A stretch of 64,000 nucleotides of DNA from assembly GCA_947462875.1 (NCBI GenBank), contig CANHQJ010000004.1, positions 124,001 through 188,000 on the forward strand. Reading direction: 5' to 3'. The position numbers and the translations under genes were made by a program. The notes under the pieces are model-generated. The model was given only the letters and a program-made list of their open reading frames with translations, made no database searches and was not told the DNA's origin. Source of the stretch: Verrucomicrobiia bacterium. Its GTDB lineage: Bacteria > Verrucomicrobiota > Verrucomicrobiia > Verrucomicrobiales > Akkermansiaceae. Below are positions 17,684 through 26,772 of the stretch, in pieces. How positions within the stretch are numbered: the stretch's first letter is position 1; the number at the start of each line of letters is the position of its first letter.

Positions 17684-18211
17684 ATGACTGGTAAGGTTCT
17701 TGTCTTTTTGTTAGCGTTCGCAACTGTGGCGTGGTCGGAGCCGATGGATCACACGGTGCATCAGGTGCAACTCCGTTGTGACGGTGCATTCCGCAGCGCG
17801 ACCCGTTACCAGCGCACGGCGGACACTGCGGTGAGCAATCCCGTGCGTGCGATGAGCAGCGACATTTGTGTCGCGGACGGCATGGAAATCACGGTGGCTC
17901 GCACGGAATACATGCCGGGTACGCCGATGGAGCTCAAAGATTTTGTCAAACAATCGGCGGCGGCCATGGGGCGCAGGCCGGGCGTGGCGAAGCCGATGCA
18001 GAGCACGGCATGGGTCACCGTGTCGAAACTCCCGGCGCAGCGTTTGTCATTTTCCGCCAAGGTGGAGAACAAGCCATTGACGGTCGAGTCCTTGTATTTT
18101 CTGAAAGATCAGACGCTGTGGACGATTCAGATTGTGTTCGAGACGAATGAGGACAAGCACAAAAAGGCGGAACAGATCCTGGCGAGCGTGCGCCATCAGG
18201 CGACGCCCTGA
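17684..18211 (+). CDS. Small secreted protein of unknown function
   Basis: A 175-residue protein with a good signal peptide (LVFLLAFATVAWS) and a mixed alpha/beta body. I recognise no family. The second half, with RLSFSAKVENKPLTVESLYF then a strand and a charged helix (NEDKHKKAEQILASV), looks like the helix-grip folds of stress-response lipoproteins, but that is only an impression. Its stop lies three bases from the stop of the convergent esterase gene. Confidence 0.6.
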   Translation: MTGKVLVFLLAFATVAWSEPMDHTVHQVQLRCDGAFRSATRYQRTADTAVSNPVRAMSSDICVADGMEITVARTEYMPGTPMELKDFVKQSAAAMGRRPGVAKPMQSTAWVTVSKLPAQRLSFSAKVENKPLTVESLYFLKDQTLWTIQIVFETNEDKHKKAEQILASVRHQATP

Positions 18212-18214
18212 GTG

Positions 18215-19018
18215 TTACGGTGTGGAAATTTCGCGGAAAAATTTCACCATCAGCGCCGTGGCCTGATCGGGGTAGCGATGGCCTTGCTGGTGGATGTACT
18301 GGATCATGGGCGCGCCGGTTGTTTTGTCCTTGGCTTCGTAGCGCAGGGCATCGGGTGCCCATGCCGTTCCTTTTTCTTCACAGCCATTGATGCGTTTCAC
18401 CGCAGCCATCATTTTTTCCTGCCAGGCGTATTGGACGAGCGGTTCGTTTTTTGCGGCAAGATGCAGGCAGGGTTTGGGCGTGAGTTGTTCGATTACCTTC
18501 GGCCCCACGGCGGCACAGGGCGCAACCGCCGCGATTTCCTTTCCGCGCGTGGCCCACAGCAGATAGGTGAAACCGCCGCCGTTCGAGTGACCCATGACAA
18601 AAATCCTTTTGGCATCGATGGGGTAGCGCTTGCGAAGTTCGGCCAGCAGCGCGTCAAAAAACTTCAGGTCGCGGTCCTCCTGAAGACCCGGCGCTCCCTG
18701 CCAGCCGTTGCGTTTGCCCTCGGGGTCGGTGAGTTGCCCGGGCGTGGGCAAGCCCTGCGGATAAACCACCGTTGCCTCCGGCCACGCCTCATGCATACCG
18801 AACGAGCGCGAGGCCTGCGTCGCGTTGCCGCCATGGCCATGGAAACAGAAAACGAGAGGGATGCTCGCTTTGGCATCTTTTGCGGCAGCAGGTGCCGGAA
18901 AAACCAGTGCCTGCCGTGCGTTTTGCCCGACCTTGAGATCCAGCGTGATCGATTCCCGCGCGGCCATGGCAGGAAGTAGGAACAAACACCAGAGAAACGA
19001 TGCGAGCCATGCTTTCAT
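18215..19018 (-). CDS. Secreted alpha/beta-hydrolase esterase (PHB-depolymerase/LpqC-like)
   Basis: A 267-residue exported hydrolase with an N-terminal signal peptide (LASFLWCLFLLPAMAARE). The nucleophile elbow is GHSNGGGFTYLL, the oxyanion region VFCFHGHGGNA, and a catalytic His is probably HQQGHRYPD near the C-terminus; TPKPCLHLAAKNEPLVQY places the acid-residue strand. This arrangement matches the polyhydroxybutyrate depolymerase/feruloyl-esterase-like family often labelled LpqC. The true ester substrate is unknown. It lies upstream-adjacent to mntR in the same direction but 64 bases apart, with no evidence of joint function. Confidence 0.8.
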   Translation of the reverse strand: MKAWLASFLWCLFLLPAMAARESITLDLKVGQNARQALVFPAPAAAKDAKASIPLVFCFHGHGGNATQASRSFGMHEAWPEATVVYPQGLPTPGQLTDPEGKRNGWQGAPGLQEDRDLKFFDALLAELRKRYPIDAKRIFVMGHSNGGGFTYLLWATRGKEIAAVAPCAAVGPKVIEQLTPKPCLHLAAKNEPLVQYAWQEKMMAAVKRINGCEEKGTAWAPDALRYEAKDKTTGAPMIQYIHQQGHRYPDQATALMVKFFREISTP

Positions 19019-19082
19019 GATGACTGGAACCCTCCGCCCGAAGAAAAGTTGCGGAGGGGTTGTCCGAGGACTGCCAGGTTTC

Positions 19083-19511
19083 TCATTTCCCGCGGACCTT
19101 GCGCTTCAGGGTGCGGCAGAGTGCGGGGTTTTGGTCGAGTTCGTTGGCGAGAAGAGTGAAGGCCTTGAGGGTTTGCGCGGAAATGTGGTGCTCCATGCCC
19201 TCGACATCGCGATAGATCGTTTCCTCATCCAGTCCGAAGTGGCGGAGCAGGCGGGTGAGGACCTCGTGGCGTCTGATGATGTGCTGCGCGAGGTCGCTTC
19301 CCTTCGGGGTGAGGATCACGCCGCGGTATTTTTCATAAACCACCAGACCATCGGCGCCGAGACGCTTGAGCATGGCCGAGACACTGGCCTGTGATACGCC
19401 GAGATTGGCGGCGATGTCCACCGAACGCGCATAGCCCTTGAGGGCGATGAGGTGGAAGATCTGCTCCAGATAGTCCTGGGAAGCGATGGAGGTGGACGAC
19501 GGTTTGGGCAC
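19083..19511 (-). CDS. mntR: Manganese-responsive DtxR-family repressor MntR
   Basis: A 142-residue DtxR-family regulator, the same length as Bacillus subtilis MntR and lacking the SH3 domain of DtxR/IdeR. A winged helix-turn-helix (RSVDIAANLGVSQASVSAML) is followed by the YEKYRGVILT wing. The residues that bind manganese in BsMntR are all present: Asp13 and Glu16 (SQDYLEQ), His82 (RRHEVL) and Glu104, Glu107, His108 (DVEGMEHH). With metal bound it should repress manganese uptake. It is divergent from the metal ABC operon, with a palindrome between the two. Confidence 0.9.
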   Translation of the reverse strand: MPKPSSTSIASQDYLEQIFHLIALKGYARSVDIAANLGVSQASVSAMLKRLGADGLVVYEKYRGVILTPKGSDLAQHIIRRHEVLTRLLRHFGLDEETIYRDVEGMEHHISAQTLKAFTLLANELDQNPALCRTLKRKVRGK

Positions 19512-19574
19512 GCGGATTTCCCTACCGGATTTGCCGGAACTTTACAAGCAACTTTGAAAAAAATAGTACTTGAT

Positions 19575-19580
19575 TACAAT
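19575..19580 (+). promoter_or_regulatory. Candidate -10 of the manganese uptake operon
   Basis: TACAAT, one base from TATAAT. A TTGAAA lies upstream at 19554-19559 with a short 15-base spacer, so the -35 assignment is weak. The operator candidate begins at the very next base, covering the expected transcription start. Confidence 0.4.
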
Positions 19581-19596
19581 CTTAGTCTTGTCTAAG
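19581..19596. promoter_or_regulatory. Candidate MntR operator
   Basis: CTTAGTCTTGTCTAAG: a 16-bp inverted repeat with CTTAG/CTAAG outer arms and two mismatched positions per half nearer the centre. It lies 70 bases from mntR and 28 bases before the first gene of the divergent uptake operon, directly after a -10-like hexamer. The TTAG/CTAA arms are reminiscent of DtxR-family sites. Position and symmetry support it; no consensus for this phylum is known to me. Confidence 0.55.
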
Positions 19597-19623
19597 TTTT
19601 TGGTGTTTCCTGAAACGAACTGT

Positions 19624-20409
19624 ATGAAGAGACATTTTACCGACTTGAAACATGTGCGACGCGGCCTGGCATGGTCCGGCCTTGTCGCGCTCATCAGTGC
19701 GCAACATGCTCAGGCGCAATTGCGCGAGCTCAGTACCGATCGCCCGGATACGACGGAGAGCCCCTACACGGTGGATGCCGGACATTTCCAGATCGAGGCG
19801 GAGATCGCCTCGTGGACGCGTGACCGCGGTGACAATGAAACCGCCTTAGGCCAGATCAACCTGAAGTATGGTCTGGATGATCTCACGGACTTGCAATGGA
19901 TCACGCCCACCTATTCATGGGCCGATGGCGGCAGCGAGGGCTGGGGGAACACGCAAATCCGCCTCAAACGCAATCTCTGGGGCAACGATGCGGGCAATAC
20001 CGCGCTGGCGGTGATGCCCTATGTGGAGCTGCCCACGGGTGATGAGGACTTCGGCGCGGAGCGTGTGCAGGGTGGGGTGATCGTGCCCTTCGCGTATTCC
20101 CACGGCGAATGGGGCTTCGGCCTGCAAGGGCAGCTCGACCGCGTTTATGACAATGAGCGGGACACCTATCACTGGGAGTTCATGGGCTCCGCCACGGTCA
20201 GCCATCCGATCAGCGAGCGCTGCAATGTGTTTTGCGAATTGGTGGGCCTGTTCCGCGAGGGCCAGGCCGGCGGTTCCGAGTATTCGTTCAATACCGGCGT
20301 CACGTGGATGGTGCGGGACCTGGTGCAGTGGGATGCGGGGTTGCGTCTGGGCTTGAACGACGAGGCCCCGGACCTGATGCCGTTTTTGGGATACAGTACG
20401 AAATTCTAA
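19624..20409 (+). CDS. Outer-membrane beta-barrel, first gene of manganese uptake operon
   Basis: A 261-residue exported protein: signal peptide ending near SAQHAQA, then LSTDRPDTTESPYTVDAGHF and alternating strands with an aromatic C-terminal residue (LGYSTKF), the outer-membrane insertion signal. It belongs to the broad group of putative transporters resembling PF13557 (Phenol_MetA_deg). ATG 19624 is chosen because it supplies the signal peptide and falls after the promoter and operator; an upstream TTG would lie inside the promoter. The substrate-binding protein gene starts nine bases after its stop. The context suggests a metal-permeable outer-membrane channel; this is inference. Confidence 0.75.
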   Translation: MKRHFTDLKHVRRGLAWSGLVALISAQHAQAQLRELSTDRPDTTESPYTVDAGHFQIEAEIASWTRDRGDNETALGQINLKYGLDDLTDLQWITPTYSWADGGSEGWGNTQIRLKRNLWGNDAGNTALAVMPYVELPTGDEDFGAERVQGGVIVPFAYSHGEWGFGLQGQLDRVYDNERDTYHWEFMGSATVSHPISERCNVFCELVGLFREGQAGGSEYSFNTGVTWMVRDLVQWDAGLRLGLNDEAPDLMPFLGYSTKF

Positions 20410-20418
20410 TCAAATCCA

Positions 20419-21348
20419 ATGATGAAAAAGCGAAAATCCAGCGGAATGTGGTGGGCGGTGATCGCCGCGATGATGATGGCGGTCCTCGGTTGCAAGCCCT
20501 CGGAAAAGCCGGTGAAATCGGACAAGTTGGTGGTGGTGACGACCTTCACGATCATCGCCGATATGGCGCGGGAGGTGGCGGGGGACGCGGCGGTGGTGGA
20601 ATCGCTGATCAAGCCCGGTGCGGAAATCCACGGCTACGAGCCGACGCCGAAGGACATCGTCAGGGCGCAGCAGGCGCGGTTGATTCTCTCGAATGGCATG
20701 AATCTGGAGGCCTGGTTCGCGAAATTCTATCAACATCTCGACAAGGTGCCGAATGTGGTGGTGACCGAGGGCATCACGCCCATCGACATCAGCGGGGGAC
20801 CGTATGAGGGCAAGCCGAACCCGCATGCATGGATGTCGCCCACGATCGCGTTGACGTACGTGGATCGCATTTGCGAGGCTCTTTCCACACACGATGCCGG
20901 GAACGCCGGGGTCTATCGGAAAAATGCCGATGCCTACAAAGTCAAAATCCTGGCCGTGGATGCCAAGCTGCGCGAGACCTTGTCAAAAATTCCCGCGGAA
21001 AAACGTTGTCTCGTCACCAGCGAGGGAGCTTTCGCCTATCTGTGCAAGGACTACGGCATGCAGGCCGTCTATCTCTGGCCCATCAATGCCGATGCCCAGG
21101 GCACGCCGCAACAGGTGCAGTCGGTGATCGATCGTGTGCGTTCGCAGGGCGTGCCCGTGGTGTTTTCCGAGAGCACGGTCAGCGACAAGCCGATGCGCCA
21201 GGTCGCCCGGGAAACCGGCACGCGCTACGGCGGCGTGTTGTATGTGGATTCCCTCACGGATGCCGATGGCCCGGTGCCAAGTTACTTGCAATTGTTGCAG
21301 CATAATGCGAATACCATTGTCGCCGGCTTTCTCGATGCCCATGAATGA
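20419..21348 (+). CDS. Manganese/zinc ABC transporter substrate-binding lipoprotein
   Basis: A 309-residue cluster A-I binding protein with lipobox AVLGC (Cys25). The four metal ligands of the Mn-type proteins (PsaA/MntC) are visible: His71 (EIHGYEPTP), His136 (NPHAWMSP), Glu202 (SEGAFAYL) and Asp277 (YVDSLTD). It lacks the His-rich loop of zinc-specific ZnuA, and with mntR beside it manganese is the likely ligand. Its end overlaps the ATPase start by eight bases. Confidence 0.88.
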   Translation: MMKKRKSSGMWWAVIAAMMMAVLGCKPSEKPVKSDKLVVVTTFTIIADMAREVAGDAAVVESLIKPGAEIHGYEPTPKDIVRAQQARLILSNGMNLEAWFAKFYQHLDKVPNVVVTEGITPIDISGGPYEGKPNPHAWMSPTIALTYVDRICEALSTHDAGNAGVYRKNADAYKVKILAVDAKLRETLSKIPAEKRCLVTSEGAFAYLCKDYGMQAVYLWPINADAQGTPQQVQSVIDRVRSQGVPVVFSESTVSDKPMRQVARETGTRYGGVLYVDSLTDADGPVPSYLQLLQHNANTIVAGFLDAHE

Positions 21349-22240
21349 TCCCTTGCAGATCCGCCTTGATGTGGAAAACATTTCCGTGATGTATGGCAAT
21401 GGCCATGCCGCTCTGGAAGGCGCGAGTTTTTCGCTGAGCGGCGGCACCATCTGTGCGCTGGTGGGCGTGAATGGCAGCGGCAAGTCGACCTTGTTCAAGA
21501 GCATCATGGGCTTTGTGAAGCCGCGCGATGGCATGGTGAAAATCAATGGTCAACCGGTGCGCGAGGCATTGAAAAAGCACCTTGTCGCCTACGTGCCGCA
21601 AGCGGAGGAGGTGGACTGGAGTTTTCCCGTCAGTGTCCGGGATGTGGTGATGATGGGCCGCTATGGTGCGATGAATTTCCTGCGCATTCCCCGTGCGGTG
21701 GATCGCGCGGCGGTGGAGGACAGCCTGCGCCGTGTCGGCATGTGGGAGTTCCGCGACCGGCAAATCGGCGAGCTGTCCGGCGGACAGAAAAAACGCGTGT
21801 TCCTCGCCCGCGCGCTGGCGCAGGATGGTTGTCTGATTTTGTTGGATGAGCCGTTCACGGGAGTGGATGTCTCCACCGAGGATGCGATCATCGACCTCTT
21901 GCGCGAGCTGCGATCCGAGGGCTGCGTGGTTCTGGTCTCGACGCACAATCTCGGTTCCGTGCCGGAATTCTGCGATCAGGTGGTGCTGCTGAACCGCAAG
22001 GTGCTGGCCCACGGACCTACCGAGGAAATTTTCACCGAACAGAATCTCACGAGTGCCTTCGGCGGGCAGTTGCGGCATTTCCATTTCGAGCAATCGACCA
22101 TCCAGTCGCACGATGGCCGCGCGGTGAAAGTGCTCACCGACGATGAAAGGCCGCTGGTCTTCGGCAAGGACGGGCACCTGGAATACAAGAACCGCGAGGG
22201 GCGCGAGGACTTGTTGAAAAAACGCAAGGAGGAGCTGTGA
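21341..22240 (+). CDS. Metal ABC transporter ATP-binding protein
   Basis: A 299-residue ABC ATPase. Walker [13 protein letters not shown]-loop region [12 protein letters not shown], signature LSGGQKKRV, Walker B LILLDEPF and the switch His in VSTHNL are all present. A lysine-rich extension of about 45 residues follows the normal end of MntB/ZnuC-type ATPases. The start is ATG 21341 (MNDPLQIRL), overlapping the preceding gene; ATG 21335 is also in frame. It powers the two permeases downstream. Confidence 0.9.
   Translation: MNDPLQIRLDVENISVMYGNGHAALEGASFSLSGGTICALVGVNGSGKSTLFKSIMGFVKPRDGMVKINGQPVREALKKHLVAYVPQAEEVDWSFPVSVRDVVMMGRYGAMNFLRIPRAVDRAAVEDSLRRVGMWEFRDRQIGELSGGQKKRVFLARALAQDGCLILLDEPFTGVDVSTEDAIIDLLRELRSEGCVVLVSTHNLGSVPEFCDQVVLLNRKVLAHGPTEEIFTEQNLTSAFGGQLRHFHFEQSTIQSHDGRAVKVLTDDERPLVFGKDGHLEYKNREGREDLLKKRKEEL
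22226..22232 (+). promoter_or_regulatory. Ribosome-binding site of first permease
   Basis: AAGGAGG inside the end of the ATPase gene, 11 bases before ATG 22244. One of the few strong Shine-Dalgarno sequences in the window. Confidence 0.5.
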
Positions 22241-22243
22241 GTC

Positions 22244-23101
22244 ATGGACCTGAATGACATGCTGATCCCCCTGCACTACGATTACATGATCAAGGCGATC
22301 TGGGTCTGCGCGCTGATCGGCGGAGTCTGCGGTTTGCTTTCGTCATTCGTTACGCTGAAAGGCTGGTCGATGATGGGCGATGCGTTGTCGCACGCCGTGG
22401 TGCCGGGTGTGGCTGTGGCCTACATCTTCGGCTTGCCCCTGGTGCTGGGTTCCTTTGTTTCCGGCATGCTCGCGGCCTGGGCCATGGGAGTGATCAAAAC
22501 GCGCTCCAAGCTGCGCGAGGATGCCGTTCTGGGCATTGTGTTCACCGCCTTTTTTGCGTTGGGCCTGTTGCTCATTTCGCTTTATCCCGCGCGGGTGGAT
22601 TTGAAAAGCATCGTCTTCGGCAATGTGCTGGCGATTTCCGATGGGGATGTGCGGCAGCTGCTTTTCATCAGCGGCGCCGTGTTGCTGGTGCTGGCGATGA
22701 AATGGCGCGACCTGCTGCTGTTTTGTTTCGATGCCCAACAGGCCCGTGCCATGGGCCTGCGTGTCGCGTGGATGCATGCCTTGTTGCTCATGCTCCTGAG
22801 TGCGACGGCGGTGGCGGCGCTCATCACCGTCGGCGCGTTGCTGGTGGTGGCCATGCTGATCACTCCGGGGGCCACGGCCTATCTTCTGACCGATCGTTTT
22901 TCCCGCATGCTCGGCATTTCCGCCACGATCGGCGTCGTCACGGCCGCGCTGGGAGCGTATGCGAGTTATTTTGCCAATGGCAGCACAGGCGGCTGCATCG
23001 TGACTTTGCAAACCATCGTGTTTCTGGTGTGCCTGATCGTGGCGCCCAAGCATGGCCTGTTGGCGCGGCGTCGTCGCGAACGGAGGGAGGTGGTTTCGTG
23101 A
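22244..23101 (+). CDS. Metal ABC transporter permease (first)
   Basis: A 285-residue ABC-3 family permease (ZnuB/MntC type) with about eight membrane helices. Typical blocks are LKGWSMMGDALSHAVVPG near residue 40 and LLVVAMLITPGATAYLL near residue 205. It shares the operon with the ATPase and is followed, by a four-base GTGA overlap, by a second permease of the same family. Two different permease genes are known for several Mn/Zn systems and imply a heterodimeric channel. Confidence 0.9.
   Translation: MDLNDMLIPLHYDYMIKAIWVCALIGGVCGLLSSFVTLKGWSMMGDALSHAVVPGVAVAYIFGLPLVLGSFVSGMLAAWAMGVIKTRSKLREDAVLGIVFTAFFALGLLLISLYPARVDLKSIVFGNVLAISDGDVRQLLFISGAVLLVLAMKWRDLLLFCFDAQQARAMGLRVAWMHALLLMLLSATAVAALITVGALLVVAMLITPGATAYLLTDRFSRMLGISATIGVVTAALGAYASYFANGSTGGCIVTLQTIVFLVCLIVAPKHGLLARRRRERREVVS
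23082..23090 (+). promoter_or_regulatory. Ribosome-binding site deciding the GTG start of second permease
   Basis: GGAGGGAGG ends seven bases before GTG 23098, which overlaps the previous stop. This fixes the start well downstream of the longer open frame. Confidence 0.65.
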
Positions 23102-23946
23102 ATTGGCTGGAACCGCTCGAGTATCCTTTTCTGCGCGATGCGATGATGATCGGATCGCTGATCGCGGTGATGTGCGCGGTGCTTTCCTGTTTCCTCGTGC
23201 TGCGCGGTTGGTCCCTGATGGGCGATGCCGTTTCGCACTCGCTCCTTCCCGGCATCGTGCTCGCTTACCTGGTCGGCGCGCCGCTATTGATCGGGGCCTT
23301 CCTCGCGGGCTTGCTTTGCGCGGTGGGCACGGGCTGGGTGAAAAACATCAGCCGCCTCAAGGAAGACACGGCCATGGGCGTGGTGTTCACGGGCCTTTTC
23401 GCCATCGGCCTGGTTCTGTTCAGCAAAGTCCCTTCAGATCTGCATCTCGACCATATTCTTTTCGGGAATTTGTTAGGCATCGGACCTGCGGAGATCCGCG
23501 AAGTGATGTGGGTTGCCTTCCCCGTACTGGCGGTGCTGTTGTTGAAACGCCGTGACTTTCTGCTCTTGTGCTTCGACCCCGTCCAGGCGCGTGTGACCGC
23601 CTTGCCGGTGCGTCTGTTGCATTACGGCCTGCTCGTTCTGTTGTCGCTGGCGATTGTCGTTTCGCTGAAAGCGGTGGGCATCATTCTGGTCACGGCGATG
23701 CTGATCACGCCGGGGGCGACGGCCTTTTTGTGGAGCGATCGGTTTGATCGGATGCTGTGGATCGCCAGCGCGACGGCGGTGTGTTCCACGGTGCTGGGAG
23801 TGATGATCAGTTTTCACAGCGACGCGTCCCCCGCGGCCTGCATCGTGCTGTTTCAGGCGGCGCTGTTTGCGCTGTCGTGGATGCTGGCAGGCCGGCGTGG
23901 TCATAGGCGCAGAGAAAATCCAGGTGGGAATGAGACCGGAATCTGA
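23098..23946 (+). CDS. Metal ABC transporter permease (second)
   Basis: A 282-residue ABC-3 family permease paralogous to its neighbour (LRGWSLMGDAVSHSLLPGI and LVTAMLITPGATAFLW correspond to the same blocks). The GTG start at 23098 overlaps the preceding TGA and has a strong ribosome-binding site. The protein ends with a basic tail (RRGHRRRENPGG). With the first permease it should form the transmembrane channel for manganese. Confidence 0.9.
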   Translation: MNWLEPLEYPFLRDAMMIGSLIAVMCAVLSCFLVLRGWSLMGDAVSHSLLPGIVLAYLVGAPLLIGAFLAGLLCAVGTGWVKNISRLKEDTAMGVVFTGLFAIGLVLFSKVPSDLHLDHILFGNLLGIGPAEIREVMWVAFPVLAVLLLKRRDFLLLCFDPVQARVTALPVRLLHYGLLVLLSLAIVVSLKAVGIILVTAMLITPGATAFLWSDRFDRMLWIASATAVCSTVLGVMISFHSDASPAACIVLFQAALFALSWMLAGRRGHRRRENPGGNETGI

Positions 23947-23988
23947 CGTGCTGAAATCCATGCTTGCCGTGAGGCGGTGGCTGTGACA

Positions 23989-23993
23989 GGAGG
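23989..23993 (+). promoter_or_regulatory. Ribosome-binding site of NAGS-like gene
   Basis: GGAGG five bases before GTG 23999. It overlaps an alternative in-frame GTG at 23993, which argues for the later start. Confidence 0.55.
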
Positions 23994-23998
23994 TGCGT

Positions 23999-25072
23999 GT
24001 GCAAAATGACGTGAGGGCCGTGTTGCAGTATGTTCCGCAATTCCGCGGGCGACTTTTCGTGGTGATGATCGAGGCCGGGAAACTGCCCGAGGCGGCGGTG
24101 GCGGAATGTTTGCTGGACCTGGCGGCGCTGGAGGATGTGGGGGTGAAGCTGGTGATCGTGGTGCTCGGTGGGGATGTGAAGGACCTGTACGATTGGAGTC
24201 TGGAGTGCGAGATCAAGGTGGCGATGGCGCGGGAGCCCATCGACTGCCCGCGCTTGCAGCAGGAGACGCGCGATATCCTCGGCCGCGGGCAGGTGCCGGT
24301 GGTGGACGCCACGGGGCACAGCGCGCTCGATGAGGCGGTGGTCAACCTGGTGATCGCTCTCGGCGCGAGCAAGTTGATCGCGCTGCTGGAAAAAGGCATT
24401 CTGGTGGAGGGGGCTCCCGTGCATGCGGTGCGTGCCGCTGATGTTCCCGCCATGGCCGCGGGGCCGGATGTGGTGGGGGCTGAGTTGCTCGAACAAGCGG
24501 CGATCGCCTGCGGGCGCGGTGTGCCGCGGGTGCATGTGCTGGATGGCTCGCAGCAGGGTGTGCTGGTGGATGAACTGTTTTCCAACGAAGGGGTGGGCAC
24601 GATGGTGCACGCCGACAGCTACCGTCTGATCCGCGCATTGGCGGCGGAGGATATTCCCGAGCTGTTGGGCATGATCGGTCGCTCGGTGCGGCGGAGTTTT
24701 CTGGTGCCGCGGAACTATGAGGAGATCGAGAGCCGCATTCAGGATTATCGCGTGATGCTGATCGACGACAACGTGGTGGGCTGCGTGGCGTTGCACCAAT
24801 ATCCGCAGGACCAATGCGCCGAGGTGGCCTGTCTGTATGTCAAGCAGGCGCACGAGGGCCGCGGCTACGGTGCGGACCTGGTGCGGCATGCCGAGCAGAT
24901 GGCGGTGGAGAAAAAGATCCCGCGCGTGTTCGCCCTGACCAACCGTGCGGTGGTGTTTTTCCGCGACCGCATGGGCTATGCCGAGGTCAGCGCCGCGACC
25001 TTGCCCGCGGAGCGGAGGTTGATGTTAGAGAAAAGCGGCAGGCTGTCCCAGGTCTTTGAGAAATGGCTCTGA
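23999..25072 (+). CDS. N-acetylglutamate synthase-like protein (amino-acid-kinase fold plus GNAT domain)
   Basis: A 357-residue two-domain protein. Residues 1-230 follow the amino-acid-kinase fold (DEAVVNLVIALGASKLIALL, then DVPAMAAGPDVVGAELL), and from about 215 a GNAT acetyltransferase domain appears (AEVACLYVKQAHEGRGYGADLV is the acetyl-CoA site; ALTNRAVVFFRDRMGY follows). This is the ArgA layout for the first step of arginine biosynthesis. The kinase domain is degenerate at its glycine loop (VVLGGDVKDL where VHGGGPQI-like sequence is expected), but ArgA does not need kinase activity. No other arginine gene is nearby. It follows the Mn operon by about 50 bases. Confidence 0.75.
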   Translation: MQNDVRAVLQYVPQFRGRLFVVMIEAGKLPEAAVAECLLDLAALEDVGVKLVIVVLGGDVKDLYDWSLECEIKVAMAREPIDCPRLQQETRDILGRGQVPVVDATGHSALDEAVVNLVIALGASKLIALLEKGILVEGAPVHAVRAADVPAMAAGPDVVGAELLEQAAIACGRGVPRVHVLDGSQQGVLVDELFSNEGVGTMVHADSYRLIRALAAEDIPELLGMIGRSVRRSFLVPRNYEEIESRIQDYRVMLIDDNVVGCVALHQYPQDQCAEVACLYVKQAHEGRGYGADLVRHAEQMAVEKKIPRVFALTNRAVVFFRDRMGYAEVSAATLPAERRLMLEKSGRLSQVFEKWL

Positions 25073-25160
25073 GGAGGGACGCCCCAAGTGATACAATTCA
25101 TCCATTTTGCCGCTTATCCGCTTGCATCAGCGGGGCAGACCGACCATCTTTCACGCGAAC

Positions 25161-26768
25161 ATGATGACGTTGCACAAACTCTGGTGGATAGGTCTGGCAT
25201 TCCTGTTAGGGGCGTGCCAGCGGGAGACACAGGTGCAGAAGTCGAATCGCGAGCAAATCCTTCTCGTCGGCAATAGCAGCGAGCCGAAGGCGCTCGATCT
25301 GCAACTCGTGACCAGCGTGGTGGAAAACAAGGTGCTTTCCTCCTTGTTCGAGGGACTGGTGGCGGACCACCCGACCAGCGACACGGAAATGATGCCGGGC
25401 GTGGCGGAAAAGTGGGAGCACAATCAAGACTTCACCCGCTGGGTGTTCCACCTGCGTCAGAATGCGAAGTGGTCGGACGGCGAAGCGCTCACGGCCCATG
25501 ATTTCGCCTTCGCCTACCATCGTATGCTGCATCCGGAGTTTCCCTCGCCGTACTGCGAGATGCTCTACTTCATCAAAAACGCCAAAGAATACAAGCTGGG
25601 CGAGGTCAAGGAATTCGGCGATGTGGGAGTCAAGGTGATCGATGACTTCACACTGGAGCTCACCATGAAAGAGCCGGTGCCGTATCTGCCCGGAGTGACG
25701 CGGCATTTCACCTGGTTTCCCGTGCCCAAGCACGCGGTGCTGAGTTACGGAAAAATGACCGAGCAGTTCACACCGTGGACGGCGGTTGGCAATCTCGTCT
25801 GCAACGGTCCTTTCGTCCTGAAGTCCTGGCAGCTCAACGATCACATCGAGGTCTCGAAAAACCCGCAGTACTGGGATGCGGCGAACGTGAAGCTCAACGG
25901 CATCCGTTTCCTGCCTGTGGAAAACGCCTACACGGAAGCGCGCGCCTTTCTCGCCGGACAGTTGCACACCACCTATCGCATTCCGGTGGACATGATCCCC
26001 TACATGCAACAGAACCATCCGGAGTATCTCAAGATGGAGCCGTACATCGGCTCGCAGTTCCTGCGCATCAACATCACCCGACCCGGTCTGAGCGATGTGC
26101 GCGTGCGCAAGGCCTTGTCGATGGCCATCGATAGCGAGGCGATCTGCAAGACGATCCAGCGGGGCTACGAGCCCGCCAAGTCCTTCAGTCCGAAGCTCGG
26201 CGACTTCAGCCCCGAGCCGGTGCTCACCTTTGATCCGGAAAAGGCCCGCGCGTTGCTCGCCGAGGCCGGTTATCCCGCGGGCAAGGGCTTTCCGCGCTAC
26301 TCGATCCTGATCTCCGGTGGTGGCGGCCGCAATTTGTCCGAGGCGATCCAGGCCATGTGGAAAGAGCACCTCGGCATCGTCGTGGACATTCGCACGATGG
26401 ACTTCGCTTCCTACATCGATACGCAAAACAAACTCGATTACGATATTTCCTCCGCGGGCTGGGTGGGTGACTACATCGATCCCACCACGTTCCTACTGAT
26501 GTGGACCAAGGGCAACGGCAACAACAACACGGGGTGGCACAGCGAGGAATACGAGCGCCTGCTCTCCGAGGCCGCCCACAGCGCCGATCCCGCGCAGCGG
26601 ATGCGCGTTTTTGAAAAAGCGGAAAAGCTGCTGATGGACGAGCGCCCCATCCTGCCCTTCGCCTGGCAAGCGCGGAATTACCTGCATCATCCCTCCGTCA
26701 AAGGCTGGCATCCCCTGCTGCTGGACAACCACCCGTGGAAGGACATCTCCTTGGAAGAAACCGATTGA
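25161..26768 (+). CDS. oppA: Oligopeptide ABC transporter substrate-binding lipoprotein
   Basis: About 535 residues, SBP family 5. Lipobox FLLGACQR near the N-terminus anchors it; SSEPKALDLQ, LFEGLVADHP, FHLRQNAKWSDGEALTAHDF and LRINITRPGLSDVRVRKALS are family blocks. It binds peptides in the periplasm and delivers them to the OppBC permeases that follow directly. I chose ATG 25161 over upstream starts because it immediately precedes the signal peptide. Confidence 0.88.
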   Translation: MMTLHKLWWIGLAFLLGACQRETQVQKSNREQILLVGNSSEPKALDLQLVTSVVENKVLSSLFEGLVADHPTSDTEMMPGVAEKWEHNQDFTRWVFHLRQNAKWSDGEALTAHDFAFAYHRMLHPEFPSPYCEMLYFIKNAKEYKLGEVKEFGDVGVKVIDDFTLELTMKEPVPYLPGVTRHFTWFPVPKHAVLSYGKMTEQFTPWTAVGNLVCNGPFVLKSWQLNDHIEVSKNPQYWDAANVKLNGIRFLPVENAYTEARAFLAGQLHTTYRIPVDMIPYMQQNHPEYLKMEPYIGSQFLRINITRPGLSDVRVRKALSMAIDSEAICKTIQRGYEPAKSFSPKLGDFSPEPVLTFDPEKARALLAEAGYPAGKGFPRYSILISGGGGRNLSEAIQAMWKEHLGIVVDIRTMDFASYIDTQNKLDYDISSAGWVGDYIDPTTFLLMWTKGNGNNNTGWHSEEYERLLSEAAHSADPAQRMRVFEKAEKLLMDERPILPFAWQARNYLHHPSVKGWHPLLLDNHPWKDISLEETD

Positions 26769-26772
26769 TTTT

